Shown: piece by piece, positions 15,214 through 23,634 of the stretch
Numbering within the stretch: the stretch's first letter is position 1
Layout: each line of letters opens with the position of its first letter
From: Parashewanella spongiae
GTDB lineage: Bacteria > Pseudomonadota > Gammaproteobacteria > Enterobacterales > Shewanellaceae
Assembly: GCF_004358345.1 (NCBI RefSeq)
Contig: NZ_CP037952.1
Coordinates: 558,001-622,000, forward strand
DNA length: 64,000 nucleotides
Direction: 5' to 3'
Made by a program: the position numbers and the translations under genes
The notes under the pieces: generated by a model
The model's database searches: none
Seen by the model: the letters and a program-made list of their open reading frames with translations, nothing else
What the model was told of the DNA's origin: nothing

Positions 15214-15756
15214 ATGAGTATTCAAAACCTACCATTACATCATAGCTTTTCTATTGACCTTATAGAATATAGTGATTGGGCTAGTTTAGAAGCGTGCAAT
15301 TCATCTTCAAAAGAAATATTAGAAATGAGTTTACTTGAGTTCGAGTCATTTCAAAGGAAAACAATACAAGCGTGGAAAAGGTTCAGTGTTCCTGTATATG
15401 CTATTAATCGGTTAGTTGAGACCATTATTAATGCAAGTAATGGTGAATCAATCTTAGATCGAATCGAAGCCATTGAGAAGTTAAAAATTTGTATGCTGTC
15501 AAAGTATAGAGAGAAAATAACGGCTTATATTGCAAGTTGCCAAGAAGGTGAAATAGCTCATACCAGTAAAATTGAAATTAGGTTTATGATTGGTGATTAC
15601 TATGTGCTGGTAGAAGATTGCGTTTCGGAATATACGCTAGAACAATTATCAAGCCTCTGTATTAAACTGAGCATAGCAGAAGAAGCTAGGGTAGGTGCGT
15701 CTCAGCTTGAAAGAGGGGTTCAGGAGGCCATACGTAATAGCCTCCAAAAAAACTAG
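15214..15756 (+). CDS. Hypothetical protein
   Basis: I do not recognise it. The 180-residue product is soluble, mostly helical and acidic, with no signal peptide or TM segment. An ATG start at 15214 is preferred over the upstream TTG at 15193, although neither has a strong ribosome site. The upstream 130 bp are very AT-rich (runs of AATTAATTAA), unlike the neighbours, which may signal acquired DNA or a silenced promoter. It ends 10 bp from the convergent SieB-like gene. Confidence 0.6.
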   Translation: MSIQNLPLHHSFSIDLIEYSDWASLEACNSSSKEILEMSLLEFESFQRKTIQAWKRFSVPVYAINRLVETIINASNGESILDRIEAIEKLKICMLSKYREKITAYIASCQEGEIAHTSKIEIRFMIGDYYVLVEDCVSEYTLEQLSSLCIKLSIAEEARVGASQLERGVQEAIRNSLQKN

Positions 15757-15765
15757 CAAAGATGC

Positions 15766-16377
15766 TTAAGCTGCCTGTTTGCGTTGCTGTACAAGGCTAT
15801 TAACAAATGCAGGACGAGCTTTAATTAACGTCTGTAATTCTATCTCGTTAGGTTTGCCAGCAGGCAGTCTTAATACACTACGGTTAAGGTAATTTCGAGC
15901 TTGCATTGAAATTTTGAAATCAGCGGTAGGGCTTTGAATGGCATAATGACGTTCATTTCCAATACATTCAAGAATATTCGATTTTAAGAGTTCTTTAACC
16001 GCAATGTCTTCTTTAGGCAGAGTTAAAATAGAAGTACTTTGTAAGAAAAATTCTCGCAAAACGGCACGTTCAGCAATGTCGAGTACTGATATTTTTGACT
16101 CTATTCGTTCTATGACTCGCTTGTTTCCGTAATGATTGATGCCAGTATCCAGTAAATAATCACAAACTCTACTGAAAAAATAAGCACTACCGATGATCAA
16201 ACCAAACCCGATCAGGTGATTATATTGTTGAAGGGTGGCATCTAAGCCTAACTTACTGATGACTGAGGCCGGTAAAAAAAGCAGTCCACTGCAAAGAATA
16301 ACTAACCACAACATCGTTCGGAAAACCAGTTGTTGTGATTGAAACTGTTTAATTGAATTGAGTGTTGATGTAACCAT
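15766..16377 (-). CDS. Superinfection exclusion B (SieB)-like membrane protein
   Basis: A 203-residue protein with two N-terminal transmembrane helices (about 20-40 and 56-74). A cytoplasmic winged-helix-like domain follows (VLDIAERAVLREFFLQ, then IAVKELLKSNILECI). This two-TM-plus-soluble layout fits the SieB-like family (PF14163 type), named after the phage protein that aborts superinfection. Chromosomal members are common in marine gammaproteobacteria and their role is unproven. The ATG at 16377 with GGATGG upstream is preferred over the TTG at 16389. Family assignment is from memory of the layout, so it is moderately sure. Confidence 0.6.
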   Translation of the reverse strand: MVTSTLNSIKQFQSQQLVFRTMLWLVILCSGLLFLPASVISKLGLDATLQQYNHLIGFGLIIGSAYFFSRVCDYLLDTGINHYGNKRVIERIESKISVLDIAERAVLREFFLQSTSILTLPKEDIAVKELLKSNILECIGNERHYAIQSPTADFKISMQARNYLNRSVLRLPAGKPNEIELQTLIKARPAFVNSLVQQRKQAA

Positions 16378-16443
16378 TTTGCCATCCAAGCGTCAGATTT
16401 ATGAATCATCAATATGAGAAGCAATAAATATGCCATATAAGCA

Positions 16444-16716
16444 TTAAACCTAAATAAATCGGTTGGGAGCGTTCATATACGCAGAAAAAATTACTGATAG
16501 CAAGGCATGAATAGCAGCAAGTAGTGGTTACCGACATACAAAACTGTCGTTACTTCGTTTCTACTTGCAAAATTTATAACGCAGCTAGCGGTGATTTTGG
16601 CAAGTATATGAATGTTCAGCACTCACCTGATGGGTGAATTAGGGTTGTTTAGTTTTGTATTTAACTTCAATAAATTAAAGCTAAATTGTGCGTTCAACCG
16701 ATTTATTTAGGTTAAA
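16444..16716 (+). repeat. MITE family 3, full-length copy
   Basis: A 273-bp element with perfect terminal inverted repeats of about 22 bp (core CCTAAATAAATCGGTTG and complement). It contains the hairpin module at 16529-16560 inserted between the arms CAAGTAG and CTACTTG. It ends 14 bp from the tcdA stop. It fills the gap between the SieB-like gene and tcdA. Confidence 0.85.
16529..16560 (+). repeat. Shared hairpin module (copy in family 3)
   Basis: CGACA-TACAAAAC-TGTCG hairpin followed by TTACTTCGTTT. The same 32-nt sequence occurs at 20961-20992, 34513-34544 and 40938-40969, inverted at 26367-26398, and in diverged form in the family-1 elements. Confidence 0.8.
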
Positions 16717-16729
16717 CATAAATTACCGT

Positions 16730-17551
16730 TCAGCGGCTTTTAGTTGTAAGCTTTTTCAATACTCGACTCACAGCGACAAAACCAAAAGTGCCTGTAACCA
16801 TAGTTACTGCACCAAATCCAGAGGCACAATCCATTCGCATGTTGCCATCAAGGTTAATTTTACTACTGCAAACACTGCCATCAGGTTGAGGATAAACCAG
16901 TTGCTCGGTTGAAAAAACCGCGTCGATACTAAAGCGGCGTTGAATGTTCTTACTGAAGTTGTGTTCTCGGCGTAATAGGTTACGTACTTTAGCTAACAAT
17001 GGATCTTGGTAAGTTTTTGCTAAGTCACTCAATTGAATTTGAGTCGGATCAGTTTGTCCGCCTGCGCCACCAACAGTCACTAAAGGTAACTTGTTGCGCT
17101 TACAATGAGCAATTAATGCCGCTTTTTGTTTGACGGCATCTATACAGTCAACCACGTAGTCAATGTCTCCACCGTGTTTCTTACTAATAAATAGCTCTGC
17201 GATATTATCTAAGGTGATAAAGTCTTCGATCTTTTTGACTTCACATTCTGGGTTTATAGACAAAATTCGTGCAGCCATCGTTTCTACTTTAGACTGACCA
17301 ATGCTAGTTGCATCGGCATGAATTTGCCGATTGGTATTGGTGACGCAGATATCATCGAGATCAATCAGCGTGATTTTGCCTATACCTGAACGGGCTAATG
17401 ACTCAGCCACCCAAGTGCCAACACCACCAATACCAATAACAACAACATGAGACCGATAAAAAGTCATTAGTGCAGTTTGCCCATAAAGACGACCTATTCC
17501 ACCAAATCTTTGTTTATAAGAGTCAGAAAGTGGTGAAATGTTCGTAGTCAT
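16730..17551 (-). CDS. tcdA: tRNA threonylcarbamoyladenosine dehydratase TcdA
   Basis: A 273-residue E1/ThiF-like ATP-dependent enzyme that cyclises t6A37 of tRNA to ct6A. The nucleotide-binding glycine loop VVVIGIGGVGTWVAESLAR is at about 35-53. It is followed by the Asp-containing LIDLDDICVTNTNRQ segment, and DYVVDCIDAVKQKAALI at about 129-145. The late hydrophobic C-terminal segment is typical of TcdA/CsdL. The length is normal. It is convergent with the family-3 MITE. Confidence 0.9.
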   Translation of the reverse strand: MTTNISPLSDSYKQRFGGIGRLYGQTALMTFYRSHVVVIGIGGVGTWVAESLARSGIGKITLIDLDDICVTNTNRQIHADATSIGQSKVETMAARILSINPECEVKKIEDFITLDNIAELFISKKHGGDIDYVVDCIDAVKQKAALIAHCKRNKLPLVTVGGAGGQTDPTQIQLSDLAKTYQDPLLAKVRNLLRREHNFSKNIQRRFSIDAVFSTEQLVYPQPDGSVCSSKINLDGNMRMDCASGFGAVTMVTGTFGFVAVSRVLKKLTTKSR

Positions 17552-17712
17552 ATTTTAAAACGCCTATGTGTTTGTCGATGAATGCTTCTGGCAAGGCATT
17601 TTATAATACAGTGCTTATTCTGTCAGTGATTTTTAATAGAAGTATTCTATTTCGATGGTCAGCTCATATTCAGAGGTATGATGTATTCTATTATTCATAA
17701 CCCTATGAGTGG

Positions 17713-18558
17713 ATGAATATTATGGCCTTTGGCATAACTCCAAATACTGACGCACAGCAATCTATTTATGCTGGTACAAAACAAGACTCTTTTAATACTC
17801 GGCTCAGACATAATATTTCTCTCAGTAGTACCGTAGGATTAATCACAGGTGGACTTCCTGGCTTCACCGCTGGGTTGCCTATCGGTTTTGTGGTAACGAT
17901 TTCCCAGATGGGGAGTCAGAAGTTGATTTCATTTTTTGGAAAAGAGCGCGCCTCACATATTGCTTCAGCCTACATTGGAGATGGTCTTGGAATTGGATTG
18001 AATTTTGCCGCTAACTATTTGATCGATCCTGCAACGGCAACAGCTAAATCGTTTACAGCGTCACTTTTAGCATATATAAGTGGCAGAGGTATGCAAAAGG
18101 GAACCAAGTTGTGTTTGGCATACTACAAAATCTCCAATGATAGTATTTGGAGAGAATTGGCTGTTATGAGTGCCGGGGTAGCTGGTGCCGCATCTGGAGC
18201 TTTGTTTGTATATTTCACAGCAAGTATAATCAATGGCTTAATGCAAAGTGAAACTACAGAAGAAATTGTTGAACGAATGTTCGAGCTTAGGCAGGTGGAT
18301 AATATAACGAAAGAAGATGTTGAAAAAATGGTTCAATCAGCTGAGAGAATAGCTGAATCAGGAGAATGGGAAGCATTGATTGACGATTCAAATTTTAGTA
18401 ATGAAACAACAGAGTTGCCACCTAAGCCAACCGATTCCCCAGATGGAAAAAGGTTTTATGGTGCGTTTGCGCTCGCGCCAATTGTTCTTGTTTTGGCATT
18501 GTTTTGCATGTGTAATGGTGGGAGTAGATCTCGTTCAGGCTATCAATCGATTTCATGA
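17713..18558 (+). CDS. Hypothetical glycine-rich membrane protein
   Basis: I do not recognise it. The 281-residue product has Gly/Ala-rich hydrophobic segments (about 39-65, 88-135, 153-180). An acidic helical segment follows (187-235), then a C-terminal TM helix (FALAPIVLVLALFCM) with a short basic tail. There is no signal peptide. The start ATG at 17713 has GAGTGG directly before it; the ATG at 17722 is an alternative. The acidic soluble block between membrane segments and its isolation next to mobile elements suggest an accessory or effector-like protein (inference). Confidence 0.65.
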   Translation: MNIMAFGITPNTDAQQSIYAGTKQDSFNTRLRHNISLSSTVGLITGGLPGFTAGLPIGFVVTISQMGSQKLISFFGKERASHIASAYIGDGLGIGLNFAANYLIDPATATAKSFTASLLAYISGRGMQKGTKLCLAYYKISNDSIWRELAVMSAGVAGAASGALFVYFTASIINGLMQSETTEEIVERMFELRQVDNITKEDVEKMVQSAERIAESGEWEALIDDSNFSNETTELPPKPTDSPDGKRFYGAFALAPIVLVLALFCMCNGGSRSRSGYQSIS

Positions 18559-18616
18559 TTGAAGGAATCTCGCTTGATAAGAGGAGATGATAACCATTTG
18601 CTATTGTTTTTATTCA

Positions 18617-18853
18617 TTAACCTAAAAACATCAGTTGAACGCTGAGTATACGAGTAACTGTTTGAGCAATAAGATGATTTTATTATCATGTTTTTCACCT
18701 AATGAGTGAAATGCTCTACGCTCACAAGCTTGCTAAAATGACTGCTATCTGCGTTGTAACTTTTGCAAATAGAATAACTACTTGCTGCAAGCTACGCCTT
18801 ACTATCAGCCATTTTTTCTACGCTTGAGAACGCAGTCAACTGATGTTTCTAGG
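18617..18853 (+). repeat. MITE family 2 copy, right end split by a group II intron
   Basis: The left end TTAACCTAAAAACATCAGTT matches the family-2 termini. The right end reads TCAACTGATGTTTCTAGG at 18853, where intact copies continue with TTAA; here the intron follows. It contains the CAAGTAG/CTACTTG-type hairpin without the 32-nt module. Confidence 0.8.
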
Positions 18854-19462
18854 GAGCGCCACGAAGCGCTTTATTCTGTTGCGGGATTTGTCTCAACGTA
18901 TACGCAGCCAAGCGATTACATGGCCATAAACCAGAGACAGCAACGTTATTATTTATAATAAGTCCATCAGGTTGAAACGTACCTGACGGGATAATTACCA
19001 GTTCATCCCGAAATCTGACGGGCATGCATAATGGGTAACCGCTATGACATGAAGCCCTGTGACAAAGGCCTTGAATAAAGGTTGAGATGCAATGTAGGCC
19101 GCAGCATCAAGCGAATTCAGTTAAGCGTCGTAAATCAAAAAATGAAGATGGGGAGTCTTTCCTAGTTGACGAACCCTGACACAAACAGAGAAGCAACTGG
19201 TAAATGCATCTGTTTGATCTTCCGGCGTAATATGAAGTGGCATGTATTGAAGGAAATAAAGTGAACGTGGGAGAGCCTGAGTGTTGGAAGGTAGTGACTT
19301 CCACTATCCGAATATAAGGTAAACCGAAATTTCAGATAGGGCGCTCAGGCAGTCGGATGAGCCCATAGTACCGTTAACCGTGAAGACAACATAACTTCAC
19401 ATCAGGGAAGGGACTCAGTGTTACACCCGTTTTTAACGTAACTTTTGAGGTGAAATTGCCAT

Positions 19463-20743
19463 ATGGCTAACACTCCAGTAAATATCAGAATATTACAGCG
19501 AAAACTTTACTTACGCTCAAAGCTTAACTCGGAGCTACGATTTTACAGCTTGTACGATAAACTCAGTCGCCTAGATATACTCGAAGAAGCCTATCGACGA
19601 TGCAAAGACAATAAAGGCGGAGCAGGAATTGATGGCATCACATTCAGTTATCTAGAGCAGCAAAAGAAAGTCGTTGCGCTGTTAAAAGAAATTCAAACTC
19701 AATTACAACAGAAAAACTATCGACCTAGCCCAGTCAAACGAGTAGAAATACTCAAAGACAACGGCAAAACGCGGAAACTTGGGATCCCGATAATCAGTGA
19801 CAGAATTGTGCAAATGGCGATGACAATAGTGATGCAACCCGTCTACGAACCTCATTTACATGAACACAGTTATGGTTATCGTCCATGTCGAAGCGCCCAG
19901 CAAGCGGTAAAAGTCATTGAAATGAGCCTAAAACAAGGCTGTCAGCACGTACTTGATGCTGACTTGAGCGCCTATTTCGATACCATCCCGCACGCTAAGT
20001 TGATGGCAAAAGTAGAAAGGCGAATAAGCGACAGCAGCTTTCTGAGTTTGCTGAAAAGCTTTATCAAAGCGCCCATCAGCGTAGAGACGGTCAACAGAAA
20101 ATGGCGAATAGAAGCAAGCCGATGTGGCACTCCGCAAGGCGGAGTTATCTCTCCACTACTGGCTAACATCTATCTCAACGATTTCTGTTTGAAAATACAC
20201 GAAAAAACACCGTGTAAAATCGTTACCTATGCAGATGATTTTGTTGTACTTCATAAGCAAACCTACACACAAGAGCAACTGGACTGGATAACACAGCAAT
20301 TAAGTGATGAAGGTCTGAAGCTAAATCAAAGTAAAACCCACTGTGTGGATATGGGAAAGCTGATGAATAAGTTTGATTTCCTCGGTTTTAACTTTCAACG
20401 GATCACAGGTATCATCAAAGGCACCAGTTACATTAAGATACAGGCGTCTAAGAAGAGCCAAACAAAGCTGAAAAATAAAATCAGAGACATAGTGAAACAC
20501 CGAACCTCAAATACACTTGGCGTACTGATAAATAAGGTTAATCAAGTTCTGAGGGGATGGAAACACTATTTTGGTGGGATAGGTTATCCCAGAGGTGTAT
20601 TTTTCAGAATAAATGGATTTGTAGTAAACCGGTTCTATCGCTGGCATCGTCGCTTAAGTCAACGTCGAAGCAAGTATCTATCACGAGGTGCTTACGAAAA
20701 ATTACGCCAAGCTGGTCTTGAGTATTTACCCACGACAAGATGA
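19463..20743 (+). CDS. ltrA: Group II intron reverse transcriptase/maturase
   Basis: A 426-residue intron-encoded protein that helps the intron RNA splice and copies it into new DNA sites. The RT domain carries GGAGIDGIT, RKLGIPIISDRIVQMA, HEHSYGYRPCRSAQQAV, LDADLSAYFDTI, GTPQGGVISPLLANIYL and the catalytic YADD at 256-259. The maturase (X) domain has LGFNF, then VNQVLRGWKHYFG near the C-terminus. There is no HNH endonuclease domain, as in compact bacterial classes. The reading frame is intact, so the element may still be active. The start ATG follows GAGGTGAAA. Confidence 0.95.
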   Translation: MANTPVNIRILQRKLYLRSKLNSELRFYSLYDKLSRLDILEEAYRRCKDNKGGAGIDGITFSYLEQQKKVVALLKEIQTQLQQKNYRPSPVKRVEILKDNGKTRKLGIPIISDRIVQMAMTIVMQPVYEPHLHEHSYGYRPCRSAQQAVKVIEMSLKQGCQHVLDADLSAYFDTIPHAKLMAKVERRISDSSFLSLLKSFIKAPISVETVNRKWRIEASRCGTPQGGVISPLLANIYLNDFCLKIHEKTPCKIVTYADDFVVLHKQTYTQEQLDWITQQLSDEGLKLNQSKTHCVDMGKLMNKFDFLGFNFQRITGIIKGTSYIKIQASKKSQTKLKNKIRDIVKHRTSNTLGVLINKVNQVLRGWKHYFGGIGYPRGVFFRINGFVVNRFYRWHRRLSQRRSKYLSRGAYEKLRQAGLEYLPTTR

Positions 20744-20780
20744 TAAGCAAAGTGAAGGGGCTGAGAGAAGTGTAACAACA

Positions 20781-20814
20781 GAGCCGTGTGAGGGAAAACC
20801 TCATGCACGGAATC
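20781..20814 (+). ncRNA. Group II intron domain V catalytic hairpin
   Basis: A 34-nt hairpin with GAAA tetraloop and the GAGCCG 5' strand pairing with the CGG-containing 3' strand, the most conserved catalytic element of group II introns. The domain VI stem follows at about 20817-20863. Confidence 0.85.
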
Positions 20815-20868
20815 GAAGAGGGGCTGCTGGATAAGCGATAGCGAAGCCAGTAGCCTACTCTACATTAA

Positions 20869-21050
20869 GGGATCTAGCGATTTAGAAAGTACTAACTTTT
20901 GTCATACCAGTGAAGGCTGGTATCCAGTGACTTTTATAGCAAAAAGCAAAGGCACTAGGCTACCGACATACAAAACTGTCGTTACTTCGTTTCCAGTCTG
21001 CGCTGGAGTGACAAGAACTCATCAGTATACTTTCTTCCGCAACTTTCCTA
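20869..21050 (+). repeat. Repeat family 4 copy
   Basis: About 180 bp, 90% or more identical by eye to 40847-41027; a truncated inverted copy is at 57542-57611. Landmarks: GATCTAGCGATTTAGAAAGT, the CATACCAG-GAAGGCTGGTATCCAG palindrome, the 32-nt hairpin module (20961-20992), then TTTCTTCCGCAACTTTCCT. It starts right after the intron. Confidence 0.8.
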
Positions 21051-21100
21051 AGCACTCGAATTGTACTGCATTGCACTTCCTCGACTGATAAATAACCGAC

Positions 21101-21126
21101 AAAAAAAGGGAGCCTAAGCTCCCTTA
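21101..21126 (-). terminator. Terminator of the csgBA operon
   Basis: The hairpin AAGGGAGC / GCTCCCTT is followed on the minus strand by seven T residues, 25 bp past the curlin-gene stop. Confidence 0.85.
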
Positions 21127-21150
21127 TATTAAGCTGTAGCGATCAAATTT

Positions 21151-22704
21151 TTAGTTTTGACCTACGTTTGCAATATTACCGCTACCGGTTTGAGTCACAG
21201 TAATTGTGTTGTTATTACCAACAGATATACCGTTTACGTCGTTATCAGAGCCTACTTGAGTAACAGAAAGCATGTTTTCGTTACCTATTATTTGGAACTC
21301 TGTACTGATATCTTCAAGTCCTTGAATTGAGTTGCCATCACCGGTCTGTGAAAGTGAAGTTTCATTAAAGTCGCCAAAAATCAACACTTCAATTAAGTTG
21401 AGCTCACCACTTTGCTCGGCAACGACATCTGCATTGTTATTGCCTTCAACTGCGATAAATACTTCGTTTGTATATCCGTCTTGTTCAACGTCAATAGTAT
21501 TGTCATTACCTACAGCAAGTACCCAACCTGAATTTAATTCTGAGTCATTACCAGTTTGGTTGATTTCGACATCATTGTCGTCACCAATAATAACGGCTCT
21601 AGCATCATTTAAGTCGCCGTTAGAGCCAATAGACAAATCATTATCAGTACCTTCAACAATCATACGTGCGTAGTTAGAGTCACCTTCTTGATCGAGATCT
21701 AGGTCGTTTTCATCGCCTGTAACTCTCATATCCATGGTGTTGAAATCACCTTGTTGCTCAAGATCAATACTATTGTCGTCACCTGTAATCTCAGCAACTA
21801 AGGTTCCGCCATTTACAGAGTCACCGATGATATTCTCTTCACCATCCTGAGTGATTTCTATGTCGTTACTGTCGCCTTGTGCAAAGCCTAGCCAAGCTTG
21901 GTTAGAGTTACCTTCCTGATCGATTTCAACTTCGTTTGATTCACCCGTTAATGAGTATACAAAGCCTATGTTGTCATCACCAGTTTGTCTAAAGTCGAAA
22001 GTGTTATTGTTACCAATAACTCCTCTAACTGCACCAGTGTTACGGTTACCCGTTTGCACAACAGTGATATCATTATTGTCACCAACATTGGGTGTGATAT
22101 CGATTGAAATAAGACCAGCTACGTTATCATTACCTACTTGGCTGAGGTCACCATCATTATTATTGCCCTCAACGCGGAAAGTAGCAAAATTGGTATCACC
22201 AGTTTGCGACATTATTGAGTTATTGTTATCGCCAAGCAATTCGTTTACGGTTTCATTAAGGTCACCGAGTTGTGTTACGTTAAACGAGTTAAAACTACCC
22301 ACAACGTCTGCATCTGAATTTGAAAAGAAACCATCTTGTAATACATCGCCGGTATTATCACTACCTGCAAGATCAATGTTGCTGATATGCCAAAGGTTGA
22401 GCTGTGTGACAGCGAGTGTGTTCGATTCACCCGTTGATACCATATATGATTCAGCCCATTCTCCATCTTGAATTACGGTGGCGGTTTGGTCGTCACCTGT
22501 TTGATTGATGTGGCTAGTGTGTATGTCACCAAATTGGTAAGAGGTAGCTTCTTGACCTTGTATGTCGACTAGTGCTTGTGCTTCGGCACTAGAGCCATTG
22601 TTTTGAATAATTACGATTTCATTTCCATCGCCAGCAAAAGCAGAAGCACTCATTGCTGCTGAAATAGCTAAAGCGATTATAGATTTCCGTGTGTTGACAA
22701 ACAT
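21151..22704 (-). CDS. csgA: Large curlin-repeat protein (CsgA-like major amyloid subunit)
   Basis: A 517-residue secreted protein with a Sec signal peptide (cleavage near ASAFAG, about 25). After it come about 20 tandem units of roughly 22 residues with the curlin pattern Q-x-G-x-x-N-x-x-x-x-x-x-x-G-x-x-N-x, such as TGDDN, VTQTGSGN and EQDGYTN. Curlin repeats stack as a beta-helix and polymerise extracellularly into amyloid fibres used in biofilm and host contact. E. coli CsgA has 5 repeats in 151 residues; this one is more than three times longer. Many loops are Asp-rich, suggesting Ca binding or high solubility. It lies 16 bp downstream of the CsgB-like gene. The secretion genes csgEFG are not in the window. 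Confidence 0.85.
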   Translation of the reverse strand: MFVNTRKSIIALAISAAMSASAFAGDGNEIVIIQNNGSSAEAQALVDIQGQEATSYQFGDIHTSHINQTGDDQTATVIQDGEWAESYMVSTGESNTLAVTQLNLWHISNIDLAGSDNTGDVLQDGFFSNSDADVVGSFNSFNVTQLGDLNETVNELLGDNNNSIMSQTGDTNFATFRVEGNNNDGDLSQVGNDNVAGLISIDITPNVGDNNDITVVQTGNRNTGAVRGVIGNNNTFDFRQTGDDNIGFVYSLTGESNEVEIDQEGNSNQAWLGFAQGDSNDIEITQDGEENIIGDSVNGGTLVAEITGDDNSIDLEQQGDFNTMDMRVTGDENDLDLDQEGDSNYARMIVEGTDNDLSIGSNGDLNDARAVIIGDDNDVEINQTGNDSELNSGWVLAVGNDNTIDVEQDGYTNEVFIAVEGNNNADVVAEQSGELNLIEVLIFGDFNETSLSQTGDGNSIQGLEDISTEFQIIGNENMLSVTQVGSDNDVNGISVGNNNTITVTQTGSGNIANVGQN

Positions 22705-22720
22705 ATAGCATTCTCCCTAA

Positions 22721-23155
22721 TTAATATTGTTCAATACTGAGCACTGCGTTTTCAGCGACTTGATTGATAATGAACCCTGAATTTCCAAACTGTTGAATTT
22801 GAATAAGGTTATCCTGTCCAACTTGAATGATTGAGCCGTGGTTGTTATCACCAAGTTGAGACAATTCGACTTCGTTGCCATTCCCTATTTGCATAAGCTC
22901 TGAAAAATTGTTATCTCCAGATTGCTCTAATTCCATTTTGTTTTGGCTACCAATTTGCAATAAATGTGCGTTGTTATGAGAGCCGGATTGAAGCAATGAA
23001 ATGAGATTTTCACGATTAGCACTGAACAATAAGCTTTCCAGTGGTAAAGAAATGGCTATATCTTGAGCCTCACTGAATGTGTCTTCAGCTTTCACTGCAT
23101 TCGGTGTAGTCATAAACAATGCTGTAATGAGTGACAATGGCAAAAGCTTTCGCAC
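22721..23155 (-). CDS. csgB: CsgB-like curlin nucleator
   Basis: A 144-residue secreted protein with a signal peptide (about 1-23, ending AVKA). About five curlin repeats follow (SGSHNNAHLLQIGSQNKMEL, then SGDNNFSELMQIGNGNEVEL, and so on). The smaller size and position directly upstream of the CsgA-like gene match CsgB, the minor subunit that anchors and nucleates the fibre. The C-terminal unit (VAENAVLSIEQY) deviates from consensus, as does the surface-binding repeat of E. coli CsgB. It is divergent from the subtilisin gene across a 480-bp AT-rich gap. Confidence 0.82.
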   Translation of the reverse strand: MRKLLPLSLITALFMTTPNAVKAEDTFSEAQDIAISLPLESLLFSANRENLISLLQSGSHNNAHLLQIGSQNKMELEQSGDNNFSELMQIGNGNEVELSQLGDNNHGSIIQVGQDNLIQIQQFGNSGFIINQVAENAVLSIEQY

Positions 23156-23634
23156 AACATACTCCTTTGTTAATAAGAAATTCTTTATGCGCCAACTACT
23201 ACATTCAATGTGGTTTTTGAATATTTGCTTACTTTATGTAAATAAGCAGATGAGCTGACAAGTTTCCCGCAGAGTTAAAACTACAGGGGTGAGAAATTGC
23301 TTCAATCGGATAAAAGTCTACTTTTTCAAAAAAACTGTAATTGGAGAGAAATTATTTATCGGTAAATAAAGGATTGTTATTTAACAAATTATTAACAATT
23401 GGTTGAGAGTTGGATGACGTTTTCTCAGTCGTAGAATCTAGTTCTAAAGTATTAAAAAATCTTGAGCGGCTTCTCAATCTGCTTTTTCTATGACAACAAT
23501 TGTGCCGCACAAAACGCACGTGAAAATAGCTGAAATTATGCGCTGATAATACAGCGGTATTTAACTAACAAATTGTTTGTTATGGCTATTTTGCAGCGTG
23601 GATTAAACATTTATGGACAAAAGGGAACCAGGAA
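23156..23634. other. Divergent intergenic region, csgB / S8 protease
   Basis: 479 bp without a gene. It is AT-rich and holds a perfect 7-bp inverted repeat, TTATTTA-TCGG-TAAATAA, at 23354-23371. It is long enough to hold regulated promoters for both sides, but I cannot assign binding sites. Confidence 0.5.

Larger units (their letters stand above)
18854..20864 (+). mobile_element. Group II intron
   Basis: A self-splicing retroelement of about 2 kb. A roughly 600-nt structured 5' region (domains I-III) precedes the intron-encoded RT/maturase. Domain V is recognisable at 20781-20814 (GAGCCG...GAAA...CGG). Domain VI is the following GGGGCTGCTGG / CCAGTAGCC stem ending near 20863. Boundaries are inferred: the upstream flank ends ...CTAGG and the downstream flank resumes TTAA, which together rebuild the family-2 MITE terminus. 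The first intron bases are GAGCG rather than the common GTGYG, so the 5' boundary may be off by a few bases. Confidence 0.85.

Noticed and set aside
21332-22471. Long ORFs antisense to the curlin gene
   Set aside because: Arise from the repetitive GGN/AAC codons of the curlin repeats; no ribosome site, low-complexity product.
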